Source: Isoetes taiwanensis (taxonomy: Eukaryota > Streptophyta > Lycopodiopsida > Isoetales > Isoetaceae). From it: a DNA stretch of 64,000 bases. Made by a program: the position numbers and the translations under genes. How positions within the stretch are numbered: the stretch's first letter is position 1; each line of letters opens with the position of its first letter. The DNA lies in NCBI GenBank assembly GCA_021234155.1, contig JAJEKV010000001.1, positions 24,043,189 through 24,107,188 of the forward strand. Reading direction: 5' to 3'. This document shows positions 54,245 to 64,000 of the stretch, piece after piece. The notes under the pieces are model-generated. The model was not told the DNA's origin and searched no databases. It saw only the letters and a list, made by a program, of their open reading frames with translations.

Positions 54245-55190
54245 TAAACGTACTATCATCATGTTAATGATACCCAATAAGGTCCTAATGCTCATGGCAT
54301 AACTTCAATGGAAATTGCACAAATTTTTTTATCTAATGCGCCCTCAACTTTGTTAATCACAGATCCCACTTTACAGCAAATATACACAGCCCAGACTTCC
54401 CAAGAAATGCAATTTGTTGTTTTCCAGCTTTAATGCACATGGTTTATCTTGTTGAAAAAAGTGAGATACATTATAGGACCATTTAGGGAGATGGGCCAAG
54501 GTAGACTATTGCGACCTGAAACTCTCATTGAGATTAAATAAGAAAACCATCTATGAGAGGTAAAAGTATTTACTTCACAATTAAAACTAGAAGTGTGAGA
54601 TGTTGTTTATCGAGTAAATGACTTGGCATAGAAGAATTGTAGTGATGATAAACGCAACAGGCAAAAATTAAAACCATAGCATATTCTAAGGCTAATCATG
54701 ACAGCACCACCATAAAGGTCGCAAAATCTGAACCAAGCAGCAAAGCAGAACTAGGTAGGTAAGTATTCATATAAATTTCATTTTGCACCTGATCTACGTA
54801 GACGTTGTGCACAACCCCTTGATAATGGATTTGTAAATTGTAATACGAATTTGTTTGCCAAATCGAATATGCAAACACGAAAATAGACTTTATCAAAAAA
54901 CACAAAAGCATCAGAAGAACTTACAAATGTCAATCCCACCTCTTATGTGAAAAGCCCATAAAAATCCAGATGTCACAGATCCACGACTATGGGAAGAAGA
55001 CGATGCTAAAACCTAGCAACAACAAATGGATGGCCTCCTCAAGCTTTGATACTGGAGCTATGGAAGGAAAGCAAGAAAATGAGTCAGAAACATATTTTCC
55101 CGCAACAAAATATGCGAGCACGGAAGAACTCAACTCAGGATTGTTTTTTAGCTCTTCAGAACTGATTGTACATGAGTTTACAAATTTTTT
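54245..55190. other. Unannotated spacer
   Basis: AT-rich with unrecognised frames of 71-75 codons. No structure is noted apart from the dispersed repeat that follows. Confidence 0.4.
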
Positions 55191-55192
55191 AT

Positions 55193-55269
55193 TGTAGTTA
55201 ACTACATGAATCGTTTAAAACACTAAGATACAGGATTCGGCAACCATTTAACTGGTAGCACTTACATTT
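55193..55269 (+). repeat. Dispersed repeat, copy 2 (pairs with 48012-48091)
   Basis: It shares ATGAATCGTTTAAAAC and AGGATTCGGCAACCATTTAA and neighbouring bases with the copy at 48012-48091, in the same orientation. The RTE-like relic begins about 60 bp downstream. Confidence 0.6.
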
Positions 55270-55324
55270 AGATAAATCGTGTGACACAAGCATTTTAGTT
55301 CATGGTTCTATACAATATGGGCAG

Positions 55325-57060
55325 AGGAGGCAGATGTGCGAGCTCTCACAGGCAGGTTTTCGGCCCAGGCATTCCACCGTTGATCATATCTTCACTCTGC
55401 GCACATTGATTGAGGATAGCAGGAATCACTGACAAAACCTGTACTGTTGCTTCGTGGATTTCGCAAAAGCTTTTGATACAGTGCCCCAGGACAGGTTATG
55501 GGACAGACTGCGGTAGCTGGGGACCCCCTTGACTTGCAGAATGCAGTGTATAGGCTATACGAGGCATGCTTAGGCCGTATCACATCGTCAGGACAGCCGG
55601 TAATCAGTAGTATTGGAGTACGTCAGGGTTGCCCCCTCTCCCCCACACTCTTTGGCCTATACATTGACCAGCTGGAAGATTGGCTCTCTGAGCATGGAGG
55701 TGCGGGGAGCCCATCTCATGCATCACACAATCCAGCAACTCATATATGCTGACGATGTCAACCTCCTGGCCTATACTCTAGAGGATATGCAACGTCACTT
55801 GGATGCCCTTGACACTTTTTGCCGATTCACTGGCATGCGAGTTAACTTGGCCAAAACTAGGGTGGTGTTGCTAGTTTCATCATCCCGTCAGCCAAGGCTT
55901 CCCTCATTCACTTACCAGGGACAAGGTGTAGAGGTGGCTCCGACCTACAAGTACTTGGGGATCGAGTTCTCTACTACCACCCATTGGGATGCTGCCATCA
56001 GGGGTTGGAAAGCATTATATGCCATGCAGAACAATAGCCACAAGGCTGGGGCCACCAGTCACACTTGTTTCGGGCCTTGGTCAAGCCGGTCCTTTTGTAT
56101 GGGGCAGAAGTGTGGGGTCCGGTGATATCCCTTAACACCTGAAATGACCTCGAGCAGGTGCAGAAAGCCTTCTTGGCATGAGCCCTTAGGGTAAAGTCCA
56201 CAGTTCCATACCAGATCCTACTCCAGGAGACAGGTTTTCTACCCCTTCAACGGGCTGCATTGGAACGCCATATCATTTACTTCCAGAAGGTGGTCGCAAT
56301 GGGTGATACATGTTTGCCCAACCTTGTTTTGGCCATGGCGATGGGTCCCCAACGCCTGAAAGCCTGCTGGAAGGACAAGCAAGCTCAGTGGTTCTCACGC
56401 TGGGGTGTACAGGCAAACAGATGCGTACATGTAAGGACAAAGAAAGATCACAAGGCACTTAAGCTGTACCTAGATGCTACTTTCCTTCGCAAGCTCTGGG
56501 ATGCAGATGCTCTGACGCATGTTAAGCTGGCACACTATCAGCAGCAAGTCAATCCTAGGCTCACGAGAGGCCCACACCAGTACTTGTACACCCAGTTGCC
56601 CATGAAGACGCGTAGACTTATAGCTTCTATTCGCACGGGTGCACATCGCCTCCGCATTGAGACAGGACGTTGGGCTCGGGAAGCACGAGAGCAAAGGCTT
56701 TGCCAGTGTTGCCACCAGGTTGCCATTGAGGATGAATGTCATGCCCTCCAGATCTGCCCAGCGTTTTGCCCATATCCGAGAGCAGTATGTTTGATTACTA
56801 GTGCCTGGCCAACCATTGCATGAGTTATTGAATACGGCATCAGTGGGTTTGTTGGGGTCATACCTCCAGGAGGTTATGGATGCACGGACTCAGTTGTACA
56901 GCATGCCAGCATACTTATTACTACTAAGGTTTTTCCCTCGAAAACCCTCCGGGGCGGGGGTTTTTTAATCCTGTCAGTAATACGCTTGCTGCTCTCTTTT
57001 TGTTTGGTCCCATAGGCCAGTCGGTCTCCGTGGATGCTAAAAAATCTATTCTATTCTATT
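55325..57060 (+). mobile_element. RTE-like non-LTR retrotransposon, 5'-truncated, decayed
   Basis: The reverse transcriptase starts mid-domain: AGFRPRHSTVDHIFTLRTLI (about 55350), FVDFAKAFDTVPQDRL (about 55455), VRQGCPLSPTLFGLYIDQLE (about 55617) and YADDVNLLAYTLEDMQ (about 55745), so the YADD catalytic box is present. Later blocks are FCRFTGMRVNLAKTRVVLLV, APTYKYLGIEFS and a C-terminal zinc-finger-like CQCCHQVAIEDECHALQICP (about 56700). Stops and frameshifts separate these blocks, and the endonuclease domain is missing. The 3' end carries CGGTCTCCGTGG and a CTATT microsatellite tail, like its relative at 27728-29873 but with a different tail unit. Confidence 0.8.
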
Positions 57061-57064
57061 CTGC

Positions 57065-57835
57065 ACAATAGGCTGGCTCTCGAACTGATAAATTAGAGAG
57101 ACAGACAGAATAAGAAAATTGTATTAATAAATATACGATTAGTGGAGAAGCCCTGTTGTAGCTATATGAATAGAGAAAAAATGAATGGTTACTACTCTAA
57201 CATGGTGACTCTTTAGACCTGTGTTTGCCAGATAATAGGGTGCCAGATCATCCTTTCCAACATGAACTTCAGATCATTCTTTCCAACACAAACATGGATC
57301 AGGTTCTCAGCTCCAAAGCCTTTTCCCAAATAACACATTTAAATGAAGCAAAAAAATTCAGTGTCTACCCAGCAATACAAAAATCTTCGCAGTGTAGCAG
57401 TTACGAATCTACAAGCAGTAACCTAAATGAAACCAAGTAAATCAAATCTTAAAGAATATAAAGAACTCTTGTATCCATTAACCAATTTTTTAGTTATCAC
57501 AGTTGGCACAGTAATATCCATGTTATTTGCCTAGAGTGAGAGTGGAAAGAACTCTTGGGCACTGGCAGCTTGTACAGGGCGATGGCAAAATATACCTAGA
57601 AAAGATTTTAACAAAATCACCTTTTTTGCAGAAATTCATTTCTATAAAATTACCTTATATATGGATAGAAGTCTATCTCTTTTGGAACTTCATAAAAGTC
57701 CAAAGGGTCTAAACTCAATTTCTTCCTCTGCATGCCATATTTGGACAATCCACTTGTTTTGAGTGTTAAAACTGTTTTAGGAAATATAGAGTAGGCTGAT
57801 AGCTTAAATGATGACTATGAATAGAACTGCAACAT
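57065..57835. other. Spacer between the RTE-like relic and the LINE
   Basis: AT-rich DNA with unrecognised frames of 61-71 codons. I see no element ends apart from those of the neighbours. Confidence 0.4.
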
Positions 57836-58039
57836 GATAATTTTTTTTTTTTCTTTTGAGGGTAAGAGTGTGTTTTTTTGTTATTAATAATAATAATAAT
57901 AGAGATACAGAGAGTCCCCACAGTGGGACAAATAGGAAGCATTAGGGCTATTTTCTCTATGCATCAATGATGTGTGTACTAAGGGAAGTCCTATTTCCAC
58001 AACAACATAATAGTAGAGAGACCCCATCTGGTCAGTTAC

Positions 58040-61000
58040 TCAGATTGCTTTCTCCACTAAACTCAGATTGTTTCCACCATTAGATCTGTCATGAAAGTCT
58101 AGGTCCTCAGAGCTCATCCAATGGCATTTAAAGTAGTTATAGAATCCTTCAATCTTACCAATTCTGTCCAATCCCTTATTGTAACTCATCCCCATCTTCC
58201 TATGGTGGGACAATGCCATTAAAGCAACTTCCTTATTGAAAAGACTCTTAAGTTTCTCAATAGAGATGGATTGCCCCCCCAAAGTGACATCGCACCGATG
58301 TCTCCATATAATCCAGAGAGCCACGCTAACCAGGGAAGCATCAATACAATCTCTGTCCAAGATCATTACAACGTTCGGCCAGCCAAGTTGGTGTATATGG
58401 AGTCTCAAAATAGGGCATACCCAATACCAAAATTCAATAATTTTTGGACAGAAAAAGAGATGTGAAAGAGATTCGCTAGCCTGGCACCCAAGAGGACATT
58501 GGTCTGTAGACACAATTCCTCTGTGGACCAGCTTCTCTTTAGTGTTGAGACCTCCTTGGAGAGCTTCCCATCTAAAAAATTGTATTCTCCTAGAGCATAA
58601 GGTTTTCCAGGAGTTTGCAAGGAGGAGCTTAGCCGCTGATCCATTCACCTGAAGCCTAGCCTCTGCTTTAAGAGGAGAGTCATCACAAAGGGCCCGGTAG
58701 ATACTTGCAACATTGTATGCTCAAGACCAGTAACCCCTGAGAGAAGCTTAACATTATCTAGAATTTTTTGTAGTACCTTTCTATCTCCCTCCCCTGCTCT
58801 TTGCACTTTGAGTCTAAATTCCATCCAAGAGATCCATCTATCATTTTCCCAAAGATGCTGCAATTTTAAGATCCCATGGTCTCTCCATTTCTTAAAGATG
58901 CGAGGATGAACTAATGCCAAGGGACGTCCATTCTCTTCCCATACATGAATGTTCCAGAATATACTGGTTTTCCCAGCCTCTAGAGATATAGCCAAGGGGG
59001 AGCATACTGTTTGCACCTCCCTCCAAGCATGAAGAATACGCCTCATGACTGGGGAAGTGCCAGGGGCCACCTTAAAGTTACAAAAAGAGGCTCCTAATTC
59101 ATCCCGAGGGAGAGATGGTTTACCTTGAATCTTGCCTGAGATCAAACCCGATTGCTTAACAAATGCCAAAGCATGAGATGTACCCCCTTGTAAAACTTCG
59201 CCCGACAAATCGGCCGCCAAAGCTTGAGCACAAGTAAAAGGGTCCTTACATCCTACCCCACCATCCCTTTTATCACATAGCTCGGACCATGCAATGTTAG
59301 CCATACCCCCCCAGATGAACTTTCTAATGATAACCTGTATTTGATTATATATTCCTTTCTGGGCTACCAACACTGATGAGGAATATATGTGAGAGCTGGC
59401 TAGAACAGCATTAGCAACTGTTACTCTTCCTGCAACAGATAATCCTTTAGAAGACCATAACCCAACCTTTTTTCTAAGTTTGTCTAAAATAGGAGCCCAA
59501 AGACCCTTCATATTATCTGAGATAGAAAGGGGCAAACCCAATAGCTTAACTGTTTCCCCTACAGCCACGACTGGGAAGCCCAATCCATTAGCACAAGGGT
59601 CAATATCTCCCTCTAAAGCCCACAACACGGTACACTTGGTGGCATTTAGCCCAATGCCTGATATGACCTCAAATGCAATCAATATCTCACGAAAGGAATG
59701 AAAGTTGCCATTGTCATACCTGAGGAACATAAAGGTGTCATCCGCATATTGCATGATTGTGAGTTTTCCAGCTTGACTCGGTAAAACCAGACCACTGAGG
59801 CCCCCTTCCAAGACTTTGAGATTAACCATCCTTGTGAGAAGGTTGGCCATAATTAAAAAAAGGTATGGGGCAAGCGGGCAGCCCTGCCTAATACCCTTCC
59901 TGAGATCAAAGAGACCAAAGGGCTCGCCATTAACCAAGACAGATGCAGAGGCAAATTTGTTCATTCCCATTGAGATGTCGATGAACTGCTTATTGAATCC
60001 CATGTGGCTCATCACTTCTCGCAGGCCATCCCACCTAAGGGAGTCATACGCCTTTCTAAAATCCATCTTATATGAGTACACAACTTTGCCGTGTAGATCT
60101 GCACCAATGCATTCCTTCTCTAGCCGCTAGGTAGTTGTCCAAAATATATCTACCTGGCAGAAAAGCTGATTGCTCCCTTCCAATAACCCTGTTTAAGATA
60201 GGCTTAAGACGGTTGGCGATGCCTTTCATGATTACCTTATATAAGACATTTGTTAGTGCAATGGGACGCCACTCCCTAAGTGATAGAGGTCTAGAAACTT
60301 TTGGGACCAAGGTGATGAATCCTGCCGCTAGAGTTGGATGTAATGAGCAAGAGGACCAAGCCTCCCAAGCAGCCTTCACAAAGTCTGGTCCAAGAGCATC
60401 CCAGAACTCCACAAAGAATTCAGGAGGAAAGCCATCAGGGCCTGGGGACTTATTAGAGGCCAGAGAGCATAGAACTTTAAATATCTCCTCTTCGTCCGGC
60501 TGACGCAATAAAGTTTGGTTGTCATCCACAGTAATCTTATGTGCCCAATCAATCTTGGCCAACCAAAGAGAGATTTGGGATTGATAAGAGGATGGGAGAT
60601 TGTCTGCTTTGAATTGAGCCTGAAAGCTGTCCCGGATAAATGCCTTGATACCCCGGGATCAGTAAGTATATGTTGACAGTTATCCTTAATTGAAGTGATA
60701 CTGTTCTCTGCTAATCTGGCTCCTGCCATTCTGAAGAAGCACTTAGAGTTTTCATGGTCTGACTCTGCGTACCACTTTGTTTTGGACCGAACCGCAGCCC
60801 CCCTAGCTTCCTCCTTCTCAATAGCTTTGGCTTTGGTTTCCAGTTCCTCCTCTAAGGATTGCTTGTCCCTGTTATGGGGATCAAGTAACAGTTCCTGCTT
60901 GACTACCCTTAGAAGGTTATACACGGCATTTTTTCCTTTCTTGAATTCCAGGCACTTCTCCTTGCCCCATTTCTTGATCCACATTTTCATAAGGCTAATC

Positions 61001-61849
61001 TTTTTAACCCACGCCTTCATGGAAGGGAGGCATTCCGTATTAGTTAGAGAAGCCAAGAAAGTCCTAAAGGGACTGCAGAATGCCTCCTTCTCTAGTAGAG
61101 AGGTATTAAACTTAAAAGGCACATTCCCTCCTCTTCTTTTAGTAGGGATACTCTCCAATACTAGCTTTTGTGGCACATGGTCTGAATGCGAGAAAGCAAG
61201 CTCTCCTTCAACATAGCATCTGTCCATGAAGGAGGCTGTCCTATTAGCCATGTAGAACCTGTCTAGTAAGCAGTATACCCTGTCATGCCCCTTCTGCTTA
61301 TTAGACCAGGAAAATGCAGCGTTAGATGGAGGAATTAGGGAGAAGCCAACGCTGTTTAAAAAAGAGTTCCACGTAACTTCTTCCTTGCAGCCCAATTTTT
61401 TGATCCCATACATCTGTCATATTCAGATCCCCTCCAAGGATCCAATTTTCAACTCCAACACCTTGATGAGTTATCCAGAGCTCAATCTCTCTCCACATAG
61501 CTGCCCTTTCTGCAGGTATATTAGAGGCATAAATGTTGATGAGCCCCCACATACAATTATTTATTTCAAAAATTACAACCTGCCATCTACCACTTCCCCC
61601 TGCATATTGATACTTTTGGACTTGTCCCTTCCACAGAATACAAGTACCTCCTTTAGTTCCATCAGTCGCACAACTAAAGGAGGAGTAATTACCTCCAATC
61701 CAGCTGCCAATAGACCTGGCCTCAAAGTCTGGAAGTCTATGCTCCTGTAGAAGGATGACATCCGCCTTCATAGACCTGATAGCTGCTAACACTCGCCCAC
61801 GCTTAAGAACACCCTTGATGCCACGCAAATTCCATGAGACAATAATCAT
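58040..61849 (-). pseudogene. LINE ORF2: endonuclease, reverse transcriptase and zf-RVT domain, frameshifted
   Basis: Blocks in order on the minus strand: AP-endonuclease start MIIVSWNLRGIKGVLKRGR with LLQEHRLPD and WILGGDLNMTD (61430-61849); its second half with AFSHSDHVP (61180-61413); RT fingers NKSPGPDGFPPEFF and REWRPIALTNVLYKVI...LPGRYILDN (60110-60480); the palm with MDFRKAYDSLRWDGL, GIRQGCPLAPYLFLI and catalytic YADDTF (59000-60066); and a C-terminal zf-RVT region with GGLNTKEKLVHRGIVSTDQC (58040-58648). Frame changes are needed near 61400, 60650, 60100 and 58645, so at least four lesions are present. Total length is about 1270 codons, normal for plant L1 ORF2. Confidence 0.9.
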
Positions 61850-62151
61850 AAGTTGAAAGTAGTGGGACGGCCAACTATTCCATTGTCATCAAGGGCAGAA
61901 CCAGTGATTCCATGTCCTGAGTTTTTGAAAAGACATTCAATGACATCTACTAGAGATGATCTCACCTCCCGTGCAAAGGTTGCGGAGAATCTGGTCTGAT
62001 TATTGCCCTCGAAGGTATAGCCAATATCCCACGACTACAAACTGATAGTACCAGCCATATCCGAGGAGTTTGCACCTCTAATTTTCCAGCTCCCAGCATT
62101 AGAATTCATTGTGAACCTTAAAGGTATGACCAGTTCTCCCATTCTCCACAT

Positions 62152-63967
62152 CTAGTTTGCTTTCAGTAGCAACTCGCCATCAGCGGAGTTGCTAAAAGAA
62201 GAGGTCGAAGCTTTTTTCCTTTTCATCTCACCCAAGTTATCTGGATTCATATTAGCATCCAGCTTATTTTTCTTACCTATTAGAGCAAATGGGTTCTCTA
62301 GCATCTCCATGTCATCTACTGTATCTGTATCAATATCTGCCCAACTGGAGTTGCCTTTATGATTCCCCAGAGCCGATTCAATGAGCTTTGCTCCTCGTGT
62401 ATTCTTGGTTATCATACCTGCGAGATCCCCCTTCTCAATAGAAGATGCCTCTGAGATATACTTAGACAGAGCTGACATTGGTGGTGGAAAGTCTGCACAT
62501 TTTGAGTTCACCATGTTATGGGAGCCTCTAGATTTCCTGGCCAGATTTCTAGATCTTATACCACGTTTGGAGGCCACCACTTGCCATTGAGTCTCCCCAC
62601 CCAAGGTGTCCACTTTAGAACTTGGCACAGTCGGGGTCGCGTTTCCAGGCACACCGGATGAAGAAGGGTAGCAATAGCTGGTTCGGGAGCGGGAGTAAAT
62701 GGGGGAGTGACCGCAACCTGGAGGGGAACATGTATCCCTTGAGGGGCTACTCTCTGCGTGTCGTCTTCAGTCATATGCACATGCTCTCTGTCATTGCCCT
62801 CGGAGGCATTTTGATCGTTGACGTTTGCATGGCTTGGTTTGATCACTTCTTCTAGTTCCACATTAGGGAACATCCTCCTTATTTCCCATCCATTTAATTA
62901 AAACAACACAATCCACTTTTCACAGTCACTCCTTTGGGGATCTGCGTGTTTGCTGTGATAGCAACACAGATTCTAGGCCCTTTGGCAATAGAGTGAGAGA
63001 CATATGAGCCTAACGAGTTGGCAATAGATTTTAGGAACTCCGGGACTAGTAAGTCTGGTGGTAGATACTAAATTTCAAACCAGCAAGGGATTTTGATGGC
63101 GGAGAGCTTATTAGGGAGAAAGCCTGGCGTGTAAAACTAGTACAAAATGAAGCCTCCTGCAAATGGATCTGCTGCACGGGCAACTAATCTATCCACAGCT
63201 CCTTCACTGTCAAACATGATGAGGAAAAAATTGTTACCCAGTGCCTTTAGCGATTGGTGTTGGGGCAAACCTAAACTCTTCAAGTGAGCTGATAGCCATG
63301 AGTTTAACCTGCGCAAGTCCAGGAAGCCCCCAGTAAAGAAGCCCACTACTGAGCACGAGATCAAACTTTCCAGATACCTTTTGTGCATCTCGTGATCAAT
63401 TTCAGCCACTGGGAAATTATCTTCTGTCTCCACACTAATGCCATTGACCAATCCAGGCTTAGTATTTGTAATTGTTATCCCAGGGTTCTGAGTGAGACCT
63501 TTCTGTAGCGCTTGGAGAGCCTCCGTGACTCTTGTGCTTCTGTTAGTAGCATGGGTTTGCTTTTGAATCCACTCCGAGAATCTCGGCTTGTTCACTATTC
63601 TAACTGAATCTTGTCCTTTCCAGGCGGAACCCTTTGGGTGAATCCCCCTATTTTGTGTAACATTCCCTAGGCTAGCATCACTCCCGTCATTATGATGCTC
63701 TGATCCAGCATTCTTTCCCATGTTTACTACCCTGCTTTCTAGAGATGAATAATCAACGGATTTGTCTAGATTAACTGTCTCATTGGGTGTTTGTTCCTTG
63801 GTGGACTTTTCTACACCTTTTGGAGTGCCAATAGCTTCCTGATTTTCGACTTCCATCTCTACCACTTCCGAGTTCTGCATTCTAGACATTGGACTATCTG
63901 AATGAACAGAGGACTTACATGTAGCGCTTATTTGTTGACCCTTTTGTGCTTTCCTTGTTGCCTCCAT
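62152..63967 (-). pseudogene. LINE ORF1: DUF4283 gag-like protein, broken
   Basis: The first frame starts at an ATG at 63967 (MEATRKAQKGQQ). It has a long charged N-terminus, then a DUF4283-like segment with CSVVGFFTGGFLDLRRLNSW and NNFFLIMFDSEGAVDRLVAR; it stops at 63137. The domain continues in a later frame (PPDLLVPEFLKSIANSLGSY and AKGPRICVAIT, about 62920-63070). A low-complexity tail follows (62556-62873) and then a frame with SKVDTLGGETQWQVVASKRG ending at 62152. ORF1 proteins of this type bind LINE RNA. At least two lesions break the frame. Confidence 0.8.
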
Positions 63968-64000
63968 TTGGATCTTGTTATGTTGTGCTAGTATTGAGAC

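Larger units (their letters stand above)
57841..64000 (-). mobile_element. L1-type LINE, nearly full length, truncated by the window edge
   Basis: The element reads on the minus strand with the plant L1 order: ORF1 (gag-like, DUF4283), ORF2 (endonuclease, reverse transcriptase, zf-RVT), a short 3' region, then a poly(A) tail seen as a T-run at 57841-57853. A (TAA)n-like stretch lies near 57884-57900. The 5' end is outside the window, so neither its completeness nor its target duplication can be checked. Frameshifts in both ORFs mean it is no longer active. Confidence 0.92.

Noticed and set aside
60695-61216. 173-codon plus-strand ORF and other plus-strand frames at 58236-62855
   Set aside because: Antisense shadows of the LINE ORF2 and ORF1 coding sequence.

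Overview
The window looks like nuclear DNA from a land plant with a transposon-rich genome. The evidence is two intron-split full-size plant-type ABCB transporter genes, relics of PLS-type PPR genes, a UDP-glucuronate 4-epimerase relic, and plant-type L1, RTE-like, hAT, PIF/Harbinger and CACTA-like elements. I cannot fix the lineage. The short introns, fern/lycophyte-style PPR remnants and RTE family fit a fern or another vascular plant outside the well-studied flowering plants, but this is a weak inference. There is no sign of bacterial, organellar or viral genome organisation.

Layout. 1-6.3 kb: non-coding DNA with a degenerate AGATTCC-type minisatellite that carries a short retroposon, a tRNA-like SINE head, and a 113-bp tandem repeat. 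6.4-23.1 kb: two complete, same-strand ABCB genes of 11 exons each (6385-11006, 1259 codons; 18446-23062, 1270 codons) with identical intron positions and phases. They are a tandem duplication and the only two genes here that look intact. Between them lie PPR and GAE pseudogenes, a non-autonomous hAT element, and two adjacent TTAA-bounded inverted-repeat elements. 23-34 kb: repeats, a small hAT relic, one CACTA-like end, and a larger hAT-derived gene on the minus strand. That gene is split by an RTE-like insertion and by a second copy of the non-autonomous hAT. 33.3-39 kb: two long polypyrimidine tracts around an LPEAT/LPCAT-like gene fragment. 42.8-47.2 kb: a whole PIF/Harbinger element with TTA target duplications, a decayed DDE transposase and a decayed Myb-like partner gene. 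49-52.3 kb: duplicated G-box motifs, tandem duplications and a truncated peptide:N-glycanase (PNG1) gene. 54-57 kb: the second CACTA-like end and an RTE-like relic. 57.8 kb to the end: an L1-type LINE on the minus strand that runs off the window.

Function. The ABCB proteins should be plasma-membrane ATP-driven exporters of the plant ABCB2/ABCB10-like group; their substrate cannot be read from sequence. Every other recognisable coding region is a relic or a mobile-element gene with frameshifts or stops. I found no evidence of a wholly new biological system. The most novel items are structural: a new-looking hAT MITE family with perfect 8-bp target duplications at two loci, paired CACTA-like ends 28.6 kb apart in inward orientation, the nested RTE-in-hAT insertion, and the TTAA-bounded foldback pair.
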